Of a DNA stretch of 64,000 nt, positions 47,301-60,254 are shown piece after piece. The position numbers and the translations under genes are program-made. Source of the stretch: Cyanoderma ruficeps (Eukaryota > Chordata > Aves > Passeriformes > Timaliidae); contig VZDJ01000219.1 in assembly GCA_008694505.1 (NCBI GenBank), forward strand, positions 13,402,514 through 13,466,513, given 5' to 3'. Position 1 is the stretch's first letter. Each line of letters begins with the position of its first letter. The notes below the pieces were generated by a model, which did not search any database, was not told the origin of the DNA, and was given only the letters and a program-made list of their open reading frames with translations.

Positions 47301-48639
47301 GGACACGGCGCTGCTGCCGATGACTCCAGGCAGCCAAGAGGTGTGAAAAAGCTGACAAGCTTGAGAAGGCTTTCTCTTGCATTAGTTATGTTGTTTCAAA
47401 TCAGAAGGAAGAATTTAATTGACTCCAGTGGGAGTTTTGCTTGAGTAAGGGCTCAGGAGCTGAAGTGAGAGATGAAAAATAAAATGTACCTTGCTAGTGC
47501 AGCGCTCACAGAAGTGAGCTCCCTTCATTTACCCTAAGAGAGATGCAAGAAATTTCCTTTAAATCATTTCAGAACCCATATCGCAGTTTTTTGTCAGTAT
47601 TCAACACATTTCCTCTTATACACGATTGTTTTTTTATCTGTAGATGTTATCTGTCGCGCTCTACAAAACTTTTCTCATCCCTTACAGTCACCCAAATTTG
47701 TTAATGCTCAGTACATTTAACTACCTTTTTTTTTTCATTTTTCTCCCTTAATTGATTCAGGCACCTACTCGTTTTAACCCTACCTTTGTTAGCCTTGCAG
47801 CCACGGCACCCATGTGTGCTTTGACTCCCAGAGAGGCCTGCAGTAAATTTCCCAGGCAGGTGAGGGATTGATGCAACTCTCATTTCTCACTGAATTTAAA
47901 GGTCAGTCTTATAATGCTGAGAGGTCCTCCATGAGCTAAGTCCTCCACGTGTTTTTGCTCTTTTCATTACCTGTTCCCCACTCTGTCCCGCAGTGTAATG
48001 GCTGATAATTGAGCTCTTTTCAATGGTGTGGCTCCTGCTCCATTGAAGGCAGGAGGTTTTTTTCTCAGCAGAAAGCTGACTCATAAGGATGCTGCCTTCT
48101 ATCCTTAGGAAAAGTGAGTCACTAATGGATTTTTCATTATACATTCAAGTACCATGGACTGAAATTTTGTTCTACCAGTCCTCGTCTTGAGGTAGTGTTT
48201 GGAAGCCTTTTAGATTTGGTATTTTAGTTATGTCTCAGCGAGGCTCTTGAGATACAAAAGATGCTGTACAAGGAGCTGGTTTGTACTTTACCCTGTGAGT
48301 ATTCCCATTAACCTCAGCAGTGCCGTGGTTTCACTCTGTGTGCTGTGTCCTTCCTTAGCTAAAATCCCACAAAACCCTTTTACTCCTGCATCAACAAGTC
48401 CAGCATCTGTTTTCAACAGACATAAAGAGTTGAGGGTTGGTTTTCAAAGCTGTACAAAAAGCTGAGAAAGCTGAGGCATAACTGAAATAATATGAATCCC
48501 ATTGCCTCTATTGCATTAATAGAAACAGCCCATTTGTTCCGGCTGTAATAATTTGGTTTTCTTTCAGACAAGCAGTGAAGATTCACCACTTCACAACGGC
48601 CCATGACAGAAAATTAAACCTTAGTTTCTATTTTATAAA

Positions 48640-48720
48640 TAAGGGAATTAAATTTAGGGGAGATTAAGTTGTGACAGGGACGCAACGGGATCATTGTGGA
48701 TGGAACCCAGGAGTCCTGTT
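48640..48720 (+). mobile_element. Possible MIR-type SINE remnant
   Basis: The order 'aataagggaattaaattta', 'gattaagttgtgacaggga', then 'tggaacccaggagtcctg' parallels the MIR core and the CCAG.AGTCTG-like 3' side, but with many changes. Confidence 0.5.
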
Positions 48721-49578
48721 TGGGTTGATTTTTTTTTTTCCCCAAATGTAACAACATTTTGCATCAAAGGTTTTGCTGTCATGACAGTCACTGCTGTTTA
48801 ACTTTGAGTGAAGGAGATCTGGGAGAATCTGTGTCGATTTGCCATTCACCACCTTTCCCCTGCCCATGTTGCATCCTGTTAAACTCCTTTTTCAGGGGGT
48901 TTTGAGGGGGAAGTCTGCCTGCAGCTGTGATTTCGGGCTGTGTGATGAGGGTGCAGAAGGGATGCTCTTGGCTGGTTGCTTTGTTCTTCCTTGCACAGGA
49001 GCGGCCGTGCCGCGGTGACAGGTTTGTAAATCACGGGCAGTTCCGTTCTCACACCACCCCATAACCTCACAATCTCTCTGTCAGCTTCCTGAGGGCCTTG
49101 GGAAGCTATAACCCGCGATAAAAATGGGAGTTGGAATGTTATGTGTGTATCAAAGCCGAAAAGTTGGGGCTGGCTGACCTTTTCATTCTGAGCAAATGCA
49201 CTCATTTCCCTTGCGTCGCTTCGCTGTTTCCTCCCGAAGCTCGGCACAAGAGGAAATCCTCCAGGATTGTTCTCCTTAATCAGCGGCTCCATTGTGCCGG
49301 CTTCTGTTCCTTTCAGGAGCAGTTTTCCTCCTGGAGCATCACTCCCTGTGCCCTCGGGCATCAGTGCCCCACAAACTCAGACGAGTTTTCACACCAGGGG
49401 CAGCGGGCGCTAAATTCAGTGAGCTGTCAGAGTCAAGAAACAGCCTTCTGATTTTCAGTTCAGGGGGAAAAAAAACCACCCTCACTGGATTTTACAGTGA
49501 CATTTCCCAGCGCTTGTGATTAGTCTTAGATGAATAATGAAAATGAGTGGTTCGTAAATTTAGATTTCGCTTCATTTC

Positions 49579-49585
49579 NNNNNNN
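49579..49585. other. Assembly gap (7 N)
   Basis: Seven N bases stand directly before a 19-G run (49586-49604). The real length is unknown. Confidence 0.99.
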
Positions 49586-49604
49586 GGGGGGGGGGGGGGG
49601 GGGG
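49586..49604. repeat. Poly-G run (19 G)
   Basis: Nineteen consecutive G bases follow the gap. Such a run can be real, but next to an N gap it may also be a sequencing or gap-filling product. Confidence 0.95.
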
Positions 49605-51849
49605 TTGTCATTTGTTGTCGTGTCACTGCTAATATTTGCATAGTCATCTGGCAATTGTAAAGCAGGCATATGAATCTTTAGGACAAATAGCTTCTCCAGA
49701 AATATATTCTGGAATGCCTGGTAATTATGACTAGCACATCATTTTTCATTTTCTTTTTCATTCCTCTTTGTCATCCAGTCGAGAATTTCCACGCCGTGGC
49801 TGTGCAGCCCAAACTGCAGATGGTGCAGCATTTGCACACACACATCTTTCTCAAAATTAGGCAAGTGTTTAGAAATAAAAGATGTACTGGCGATCACCTA
49901 AAACTGTTTGGAAAATAAAAGTAAGGCTGAAGTTGCCAGAAAAGGTTATTTGTGTCGGTAACCTCGGTTTTGTAAAGGACAACATAAACAAAAACAGGGC
50001 AGATCAGTTCCCAGGAAGAGCTGAGGCTTCACCAAGTCTTATCTTCTGTTTCCTGTTGCAGCACGGAGGTGTTGACATCATGTTCCTGCACATGCAACAT
50101 GCAAAAAAAAAAACCCAAAAAAAACAAAAACCAAATCTCAGGGTTCATCATTCTGTTTTGGCACAAACAAATCAACTTTTGCTGGTTGCTAGTGATTTTC
50201 TGCTGCCCTGCTTTCCTCCACTGGAGCGGGTGTCTGAGGGGAGCCAGGCAGCCTCTGAAGGTGTTTTACAGCACACCCAGATTTTTTTGCTCTCTTATGA
50301 CTTTCAAGGGCAGCTCGAAACCATAAAATAAAAAGCAATAAAAGCCAGCAGCGTTCAGGGGGCTTTGGGCAGCGTGTGACCCATTCCTCAGGCACAAAGT
50401 TCCACGGGAAGGATTTGTAAACCCCGGGACAGCCCTTCATGCATTTCCAGTGGAGTCAAACCTCCAGGGAAACGAGGTTAGGGACGGTGATGATGATGAT
50501 AACAGCAGATAATGCACGCTCCCCTCGGATGTTGGCTGCCTATCAAGACAGGCTTCCCGATGAGGAGATGCATCTGTCTGTCTCCAGTCCCTTCGAGGTA
50601 TCTGCAAGGCACCATTTTTTGCAATTACAAAGGGCTGCAGATGAGAACATGCCCCGTAAGAAGCCATCCAGCAGCATTTGTCCCAGACTTCTGTCTCTCA
50701 TTTCCATAATCGTTCTCATCTCAGCTCCTCAGACATTAGCAAACCAAATCTCAGAACAGCTCTGGCAAGTGCTGACACTGGTGGCTGTGGCACCTCCAAG
50801 TTTTTGGGTTTTGCTGCTCCTGCTGTGCCTTGTTTGCACGGGGATGAGAGAAGGAACTCTGTTGGAATCCTGGGCACGGAGAGTTTCAGACTTTCTGTGC
50901 TCACAGGCACTGACCCCCAAGAAAATGCAACATTTGACCTGAGGCCGTGGAAAAGGCTCCCAAAATTGAGTGACAGCACTGGGATTGTGGATGTGTAATT
51001 TGAATAGAAGTGTGCAATATCACACAGTGAAAAACTTAGAGTTTAAGGGTTTTGAATATAGTAATATATATATATATAAAAAAAATAAAATAGAGGTTTT
51101 AAAATGGAGGCTGGTCCTTCTTTTTCACCTTGTTCTTCATGGGTCTGGGTGTTGCTCTGTAATTAGATAAAAAAGTCTGCATTGCAGGCTACAGGTGGTT
51201 GGTTATTGGGTTAAAAGTAAAAATAATTTAGGTGTCATATCTTAGTTAGACAGTTTATCCTTAAAAGACCTTGCAGAGAAAGAAATAGGGGCCATTTTTA
51301 GTTGGCTAGCTAGGAGTGCTGTGGCACTCACAGTTTGTGGGACTACAATATAGATAAAAATTAATAAACATCTGAGTCTGAACAAAAAATACCATTTAAT
51401 CGTTCAATCCCAACCCTAGCAAAAAAAAAAAAAAGATAAAATGTAACACAGTGGTGAGATGGGGGTCAGTGAGTGGATCTGGGACTGTCCAGTGGGGACT
51501 GGGGCTCTGCCAGAGCACTTGGCCAAGGGCTTCTTTGTGGAGTTTGCAGAAATCTCCTGCCCCAGCTGTGCCCAGCTGTGCCCAGCTGTGCTCCTCTGGG
51601 GAGGAGGCTCTGTGCCAGTGGCTGAATGGGACAGAAGCAAATCCACGGTGACGTTGGTGGCTTTCCTGTTGCTGGCAGTGCCACGTAGGAAGGAGGAAGG
51701 GCAGCCCCGTGGGGAGCACTGGGCTGCTTGCACAAGGTCTGTGCTCACCCAGAACCTGCCCAGTCCTTCAGCTTCCCCTGGTTGTGTTCCCCCAGGAAAA
51801 TGGGACCAGCTGTGCCCCCCTTCCTCAGGGTGCTGTACAGGCCATCCTG

Positions 51850-52125
51850 CTTTCTCAGAGAACAAACCCCATTCCAGTCCTTTCTGAGAGAACAAACCCC
51901 ATCCCAGTTCCTTTCTGAGAGAACAAACCCCATCCCAATCCCTTTCTGAGAGAACAAACCCCATTCCAGTCCTTTCTGACAGAACAAACCTCATTCCAGT
52001 CCCTTTCTAAGAGAACAAACCCCATCCCAATTCCCTTCTCAGAGAACAAACCCCATCCCAGTCCCTTTCTGAGAGAACAAACCCCATCCCAGTTCTTTTC
52101 TGGGAGAACAAACCCATCCCAGTGC
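51850..52125. repeat. 30-31 bp minisatellite, 9 copies
   Basis: Nine copies of a unit built on TTTCTGAGAGAACAAACCCC followed by ATCCCAGTYCC. Copies vary at the end (CCAGTCC, CCAATCC, CCAGTTC). Unit length is not a multiple of three, so the minus-strand open frames change phase from copy to copy and have no coding meaning. Confidence 0.93.
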
Positions 52126-53314
52126 ACTGCTTTGTCCACAGGAACCCCTCCTTTGCCACTGAAGGCAGCACCAAATTGAATTTCAGTAAATGATTAAGCA
52201 GGACAATCAGGTTTTGGCAATAGCAGGCCAGGCCTCCCCCCAGCACTTGGAATTTGTGTGAGAGCAAAGTCCAGCACCCTCAGGGCTCACAGGTGGGACT
52301 CAAAAACAACTTTTCTGCCCCAAGTCCAAACGGAAGTTGGCGTTTGCCACGATCTGGGGTCACAATAACCTCCTGCACACTCCTGGCTAATCCTGAACTC
52401 ACCCAAGGCTGGGCTAAATGTTTGTTTTGGTTATTCCTGACATCTGTGATAACGAGGAGCCAAAGGCTGCTTGGCCCATCCTCTCCCTCTTGGCCTGGTT
52501 TTTTTTTGTTGCTGATTCTGGTTTTATCGCCGGTCTCGTGACACGCGGCCGCTCAGGTTTAGTCACATCCACCATCCTACATGACCTATTTAAATGATGC
52601 ACAAAGGAAAAGAACCTTTGTTCAAGTTGTTTGCTCTTGGTTCTTTTTTTCATAAGCCGCTGATTACCAGCGTTGTGAAATGGGACGATTTTTTCATGTC
52701 CTTATTGCTAGAGAGTGACTCTAGATTCATCCTCGGGAATTATTTTGTCCCAGATTCGCTAAGAAATGAGCAGGATTTGTCCCTCTGGACTCTTCTAGAA
52801 AGGTTTCTCAAGCACACAGAGCAGCAAGCATCAAGCCTGTAGATCACTCAAATGAAATTTGAAATTTTAGAGGAGCTTTGCTACCTATTTCCTGTTGATA
52901 GCCCCTGGAAACCTGGATGATCTCATCCTACGACTGCGCTGAGCTGTCGGATGGAAGCAGAAGGTTGTCTCCTAGAAAGTCACTGTGAAAGTGGAAGCTT
53001 CCCAAGCCCAGGAGATCCTCGGGGCTGGGAGTGTGAGGGTTGCTCGGGTGGTCCCTGTTGTGCCTTCAGGATATTTGAGAGAGGAAGGGGCGATCCTGGC
53101 ACCTCCAGGGAAGCCCCAGTGGGAAATTTCCTGGCAGACAGAGCAGATTTAGGACTCCTCTGGGGTACATCTGTCCCTTCACCTCCCTTCCTGCTGCATG
53201 GACTGCTCTGGTGCAGTAATTGCCACGTAAACTCTCAGGCAGCACTTCTGCCAGAGGATTTTCCTTCTCAGCTTTTGAAAACAAAGTTAAATATAACCAT
53301 TCTTCTCCTACAGG

Positions 53315-53400
53315 GAGAGAAACTGAGGCTCAGAGGATCTGAAGGAAGGTTAGGCAGCACGTCACAGGCAGTAAATCCCAGGTGTCCTGATTTCCTCTCA
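53315..53400 (+). mobile_element. MIR-type SINE fragment
   Basis: It contains gagaaactgaggctcagagg, a close match to the MIR core start, followed by a diverged 'cacgtcacaggcagtaaatc' and 'ccaggtgtcctgatttcc', in MIR order. Confidence 0.68.
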
Positions 53401-54204
53401 CCCAGATGAATCCCCAGAACTATCTCCTGTAATAAAGCTTAGCTCAGAGACTTATTCTGAAATGTAATTAATATGCAAAGTGCTTTGATCCCCTTCGATG
53501 AAAGATTCCGTGTAATTTGCTCCCGTATTTTAAATTAATACCTCTAACTGTTCTGCAGCAGTAAAACGAAATACGGATAATTCTTTTGCCATTTTGGGGG
53601 GAAGGACTGAGTCTTTTACTCCAGGAGTTTTGGGTTGCAGTCATTTTCAAGAGAAAGGCTGTGAGGTTGCTGCTGCTGCTGTCGAAACACTTAAAAAAAA
53701 CAAAAAAAAAAGTGAGGATTAACAAACATACAGTGTGTTCTGGGATCCTGGCTCTGGAGGGGTGAGTTCTCCCCCCTGAGGATGACTAACAGCAGGATGT
53801 GGGACATAATTTGCATGTTCTCTGCCTCTGCTGCAATCATTTGTGTATTGGTTACTTGAATTATACATTACACAGAAGGTCGCCCACTTGCCAAGCTGAC
53901 AGCCCTGCTGAGCAGAGCACAGCCCTGGACAGGGGGCTGATGTTATTTCAAGAAATGCTCAGTGCTGGGCTCAAAAAAAAAAGTTTAAAAAACCAACTGT
54001 TCTGTGTATGAGAGTGGAATTTGTCACTGAATACTTTGGGGATTGTTTACTCATTCTGACCACACTCCTGCCAGCTCTGACTTTCACCTTTTTTTGCATC
54101 TGCTTCTGTTCTTTTCCTGAGGTGAGTTTGATGCTGCTGGGAGGTGACAGGAGACAATCCCTGCACACTCCAGTGCTCCCTCTCCCAGGAGATCCAGCCT
54201 GGGC

Positions 54205-54440
54205 AGTCACTGGTGCCACCTCCCTGCTCCAGCAGGGCCAGCCCAGGGCACAGGATTGCATCCAGAAAATTCTGGAATATCCCCAGTGAGGGAGACTCCA
54301 TCTCCTCTCTGCTCCCTGTTCAGGGCCGGGCACTGCACAGGAAAAAAATCTTCCTCATGTTCAGGTGTATCAGTTTCTATCCATTGCTTTTTGTCCCTGT
54401 TTTCCAGAGGAGTCAGGAGGGTTCCCTGCTCTCCCTGCAG
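54205..54440 (-). mobile_element. CR1 LINE fragment (diverged)
   Basis: It shows 'tgctccagcagggccagccc', 'aattctggaatatccccagt', 'gagggagactccatctcc', 'aaaaatcttcctcatgttca' and 'tgtccctgttttccaga', the reverse complement of an older CR1 family; the terminal part at the left is missing. Confidence 0.82.
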
Positions 54441-57400
54441 CCTGCTTGAGAAAGCAGAAAGACACCAGGGCTGCTTTTTCTACTGCACTGCTCAGAAACA
54501 AAAGCCCAACCCAAAACCCCAACCCCCCCAAAACTCTAATAAAAGCCCACAGAGTCATTTTTGTAGCTCTCCAGGAGGACAGGCCTCACAGCATCTCCCC
54601 CTGCAGCCAGCCTCTCTGAGAAATCATCCTTCACAAACTGAAATCCCATGAGAGGAGAAGTGATCACACTTTTCCCCTTCAAAATATTATTTTTTTCTGG
54701 CAGTACTGGCCGCAGGAAAACAAACGAAAAAAAAGGAAGTGATTCAAAGCTCAGTGACAGAGTGCACTCATCCATCATCTGATCAGCTTTCTGCTGCTGG
54801 TCACACTGCCTTGCTGTACCCAGGCTTCAAACTTAAGGTCTGTGTCTTCCCAAATTCTATTTTCCGAGCAAAAATATTGGATTTAGTGACAGTTCCAGTA
54901 GGGCCTGTGCCTTTCCTCTGCTTTGAACAACCCATGGCAGTGGGAACCATTTCATCAAATGCATTCTTCCCAAACCTGTGTTTTCAATTCGAGTCCATCA
55001 GAAAGATGTGAACAATTTTCTTTGGTATTTCCACTGAGAGCTCAAGTCTTTTAGTTAAGAACTGCTCATTAGACCACATTCACATTTCCCCTTCTCCTCT
55101 TTTCCCTTCTACTGAACCCACGGTTTCAAAATCTGAATGGAAGCTGCCAAAGCCCATTGAGAACCTCAGAACCGTCCCCTGTGGAATGACATTTCCCTCT
55201 CCCCGTGCTCTGCTGGCTGCCAGTCAGAGTTTTCAATACAAAATGTGTTTTGGTGGGTAATGCAGGAGCTGCTGATCTTATTGAAGTCCCCAGAGCCTGC
55301 AGGGCAGGTGGATTTCTGGGGAGGTGGCCTCCTAAACCATGTCAGCAGAAACCAGAACCTCTCCTCTCTCTCCCCTTGGGATTAGTGTTGCCTGCTCTGG
55401 TTCTCACTGAGCCAGGCTCCTGCCTGATGTAACTCGGCGTTTTCCCATTGATTTTAACCAGCTATTTCCAAACAGATTCCCAAGAAAACCACGAGCACTC
55501 CCGACCTGCCCCAGGTGCAGTGCTTGGCACGGGAGGTGCTGTTGCCGGTGCCTCTCTGGCCCCCACAGTGGCTCCATCCCATATTCCAGTGGATTCCAGA
55601 GAAGCTGCACACATTTACTCCTGGCCCAGAGCAGAAATTCAGATATTTTGTCACTTTATAAACAAAAGTCATCCTTTTTTTTTTTTTTTTGGCGTAATGT
55701 GCCATCCTCCTGTTTCTAAGTAAAAGATACATCACCAAAGCCTCCAGGGGGAAGGGCTGTGTGAGTAATAGCAATGGCACAGAGTCTGCATCCCAACCGG
55801 AGTGCCAAACAATATTCCAAGAAAATTCTTCTCAGCTACAGCAGTTGCGTAAGGGTGATTATTATTTTCGAAGCCCAGAAAAACCAAGTCCAGTTTCTAA
55901 AAAAGCAAACACATATTTTTAGCCTTGCTGGTCTCTTGATCTCGGGCTAATGAGAACCATCTGCACCGGGCCTGGCTGAATAACCTTTCACTGCAACATT
56001 CCAGATGTTTCAGAGGCTTCTCTGTGGAGCAGCGTTCGTCTCCCTGCCTGTCAGTCTCCCTTTCTGCCTTTCCTGTCAATGTTTACTGCAGGAATATACA
56101 TTCCTGAAGTAAAAAGGTGGGGGTTTTTTTGTTAAAAATAGCTGCTCGGGATTTTTTGGCTGATCTTCGTTAGGGTTCTTGATGAAAGCTTTTGTTTGTT
56201 AGTGCCAGTGTTGAAAGATAAACTTGGAGATTTGAAAAAGAAGCTACAGGGTTTAGACTAAAAAACAATCCAGAAATCAGTTTAAGATGGATTTCTACAT
56301 CAACTTGATCCCTCTGAGGATTCCAGCTATTGACCAGACACATTCCTTTTTGGTATTGAGAAAGTTAAATGTGACAGTCTTTTACAGAATACACAAATGT
56401 GCTTTTTTCTGAACAAGATATCTCACTGGGAAACCTTTGCAACTCATTATGGAAAGGAGCCCTGTGCTTTGCTTTGCTGCCTCTGCTGTGATATGTCCTG
56501 CAAAGAAAACATCCCCAGACTCGTGGGTCACTTTTTGTCCCAGCCAAGCTAAGCTGAGCCAGACTGGTGGAAGGAAAATAAAGGGATTTAAAACCATCCT
56601 TTGACCTCTCTGTTATCTCCACCTGGAGCCTGCCTGAAATCTGATGTGTTACAGCTTCATTAACGCTGTAACTCGGGCTGGGGTTCAATTAGATAAGAAA
56701 AGCTCTGGTGTCAAAGCTCCTGCCCAGGTCTGGAGCTGCTGTCTGTGCCATCCCCTCACCTTGTGCTGCTCAGGGGTAATGAACCCTTCCCCAGGAGTGA
56801 TTACCCCGGAGAATGAACTCTCCACTGGGTAATTCCTTTATCTTAAAAACTTGGCGTCACTGCCCCGGTGTGAAAGCTCTGGAAGGTACAGGAGAGTCTG
56901 CCTGGTTTTTTTCTGAAGGGTTTGGGGCTGTGAGGCTCCTCAGAGCTCTGCTTTACGTGGGGCACTGTGATGGCAATTGCAGCAAACTCTGATTTTCCGG
57001 GGCTCTGTGGGCTGGGACACGCAGCAGAACCGAGTGCGGGGTTGGAGCGAGCGCTCCTTTTGTTCTTTTGTTGCCTCTTATCGAATTTGCTTCATAACAA
57101 AGGTTTCCTGGGCTTGGGGGTTTTGTGTGTGTTAATACTGGTAATATGATTTAAATATTCTGATGATTCATTTTCACTCCAGAGAGCTGAATCAGCCATG
57201 TAGAACATAACTTGCTTCTCCCAAACCGTTACCTTTTTCCATCCTTTCTCGTCATTTCTATAAGGGGATGATTCATGCTCCTCTTGTATTTACCATTTGA
57301 GAATGGGCCCCACTCCTTTAGCTATTTTCACTTCTCGTTCCTCTTTTTCAAGAAAGAAAAAAAGAAATTAAGAAGAAACAAAAATGATTGCTGATGGATG

Positions 57401-57960
57401 AGGCACGTCCCACTGATAAACCTGGCACGTGAGCTGAACCCGAACTGGACAGAAAGGAAAAAAGAGGAAAAAAACCTGCCTTGAATTATTAAATTGATCA
57501 GAGGCCAATTTGAGAAGTTCAGCCCCTGGCTCACTTTTCACACATTTTTGAAATTCTGTGTGTTCAGATCAGGGGCTGGGTTCAAATAAATGTGCTCAAA
57601 CATATCCAGTATAACGATTTTTCCCCCCCATGTTTAACAGAAGTCCCTTATTTAATTCAGTTATTCAATTTGAATTTGTTTTTTTCTCCAGCCCGATTAT
57701 GTTTGTGACTGGCTCAACCCATTAACTGGGGGACGGCAGCGTTAATATTGATTGACCTGATTACACTCAGAGATGGCTCTAAGATATATAAAAACACGAG
57801 GGAATATCTGTGTCAGGCCCAGGGAAAACACTTGGACTCTTGTCCTCGATTTCCATGTGAGACACTGTGCTTCTCAGCGGGGAGATCAGTTTTAAACTCA
57901 GAGACAATCTCTACCTTCCCTCTCTCCCTGCCAGCCTCACCACACCCAGGGACCCCCTCC

Positions 57961-58200
57961 AGATGAGGCTGGGACCATCCAGGTGAGGCTGGGACCATCC
58001 AGGTGAGGTTAGGACCCTCCAGGTGAGGCTGGGACCATCCAGGTGAGGTTAGGACCCTCCAGGTGAGGCTGGGACCATCCAGGTGTGGCTGGGACCATCC
58101 AGGTGAGGCTGGGATGATCCAGGTGAAGTTAGGACCATCCAGGTGAGGTTAGGACCCTCCAGGTGAGGCTGGGACCATCCAGGTGAGGCAGGGACCATCG
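57961..58200. repeat. 20-bp minisatellite, 12 copies
   Basis: Twelve units of exactly 20 bp, consensus AGGTGAGGCTGGGACCATCC, with variants (gttaggaccctcc, gtggct, gaagtt). Each internal junction creates CAGGTG, so an E-box recurs every 20 bp. The junction also resembles a 5' splice site (CAG/GTGAGG) on the plus strand. The minus-strand open frames over it are repeat-derived. Confidence 0.96.
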
Positions 58201-60254
58201 TGGGGCTGTCTGGCTGCTCGTGCCCCCCAGGAGATGCCGCACTCAAAGGAAAGTCTCCCCTAGTTTTCAACCATTTCCATTTTAGGGCTTCCCTCACCCT
58301 TGTATGGGTGGCTTTTTTTGGGATTTTAAGGGGAACTGAGTTCTTTACACCACAGCAGCAGTAAGAAACACTCTGTCAGAAGTGTGTTGATGTGAGCATC
58401 CCTTGGGCTGGGCCTCCCTCTAAACAGAGCTGGGGATTTTGAGCAGCAGCCGAGGTGAAATCACAGCTGGAAGAGCTGTGGTCACAGCTCCAAGAGCTCC
58501 AAGGGTTCCAAGAGCCACAGGGCATCCGTCCACACACGTGGCCACCCCTCAGGAGAAACCTCCCATGTTTGGGCAAATCCATTTGAGCCAAAGCTGCTGT
58601 GTGACCTCACTCCTCATCCATCCCCACCAAGAAACAGTTTGTCCAACACTTCAGAGGACAGCACGGAAATGGGCTCACCTGGAGGTTTCAGAGCAAGGCC
58701 GTGACATCAGCTCAGCCCTGGGGTTTATCAAGTGGCCCATGAGCAACGTGGGAGGGTCAGGAGTGGCCGTGACAAGGCGTTCCAGGGACAAAGAAATGGA
58801 TCAATGGATCACCACATCCCTCTCCTGGTCCTCACACCCTGTCCCCCTCGAGTGGCAGGGAGGTGACTCACCCTGCCCCGTGTGTTCTCCTGTGCAACAA
58901 CACCCGTGGGCCAAAGTTTGGCTTTTTCCACAGCCCAGAGGGTTTTCATCTCCCAAACAGTCAAGTGTTCTTCTCCCCTATGAGTAATGCTGTGTTTTCA
59001 CTGCCCGCTATTACACACACATCACCTCCCTCCATCACATGAGGGAACCGTGTCATTTTGCAAACATTGTCACAAACTGCAGGGCACAGGATGAATAAGC
59101 ACTTCTGGACTTACCCACACAGGGGGGATTTTTTTTTTTAATAGTTCTGGTTTAAACACCACGACTGGTTGTAAACACCTTGGGAGCTCAGGCTAAGAAA
59201 GAGCAGAGAATGGTACAAGAGTGACAAAGGGACTCAGCCGGAGCATGTTCAGTGTGATATCCACTGGGAATTCTTTGTGCCTTGTTTTCCTTACAAGTTT
59301 CTTTAGTTTTTGACGTGCTCTCATGAAGGGTCGCTCTTGGGTCCCCACACTGAGTTACTCCACAGTCCAGGAATGCAGGAATTGTGAGTTTTGATAACAG
59401 AAACCTCACTTTGTTTTGGACAGTTTCCAGTTTGCTTTGCTGTTACATCCTCCCTTTCTGTGGCCCTTTTAACACCATTAGATGTGGGACAAATTTACAC
59501 CTGGAGGGTGGCAGGAGTGGCACAGGTGAGCAGGGGAAGTCCAGCAGGATTTCCTTGATTCCTGCACTTAGCACAGGATTTCAGGAGGAGACAGAAATGC
59601 CTTTTCTGCAGCTTTCAGCCCTAAAAGTCCCGCATTATCCCAGGCTGGCTTTATCCACACAAAAGTTATTTGTGAGTTATTCGTGAACATGAAATTCTTT
59701 CTCACAGGGCTGCCTTTACAGACCCTGCCCTGGTGGGAAGAAATGGAGCTACCACGAGTGGAGAACAGCTCTGTGGTGGCTCCAGGACAGGGAAAAGATG
59801 CCAAACTCCAGCTCTATCCCTTCCAGTCCTGTTCTGTCCTAATGGGCAGAGTAATCCCAGGCTCAACATCAGCCTCCCCTGTGCCACGTGCCTTTATGAA
59901 GCCTTCACCTCGCTGGGGAGATAAGAAGAACAGAAGAACAACCTGCAAATGGCAGTGCCTCAGCAGCTCTTATCTCGACCTTTATGAGAATGGATGGTTC
60001 TGGGAACCCGAAGCTCTTACAGAGTCACTGCGCCCACAAAACGCTGACATCACCTGACATGCAATAAACCCCGGGCTCATGTTTCTGGGGAGGAGAACAC
60101 GCCTCTCCCCGCCTGCTCCTTGGTGCGAGCTACGTCATTTGTTTTCTATTCAAATTCAGCCTCCTCCCACGGAAGCCTGGCCTTGCCCTAACCAGCCGTC
60201 GGGAGATGTTATTGAGAAAATACCCGCCCCGGCAAGAGGAAAAAATAATTTCCC

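Larger units (their letters stand above)
37891..49578. other. Upstream intergenic flank, first part
   Basis: No supportable exon. It contains the CR1 at 40.06-40.39 kb, the hairpin at 42.11 kb, the 27-bp minisatellite at 43.1 kb, CR1 at 44.1 kb and a MIR-like remnant at 48.6 kb. Low-repeat AT-rich blocks near 38.45-38.72, 39.24-39.56 and 44.93-45.48 kb could be regulatory. Open frames such as 45140-45475 plus match nothing I recognise and lack splice context. Confidence 0.75.

Noticed and set aside
51416..52139. Minus-strand frames rich in GMGFVLSER-like repeats
   Set aside because: They come from the 31-bp minisatellite, and the frame shifts with each copy.
57961..58200. CRISPR-like array (regular 20-bp units)
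   Set aside because: Units are head-to-tail without spacers, the genome is vertebrate, and no cas gene exists; it is a minisatellite.
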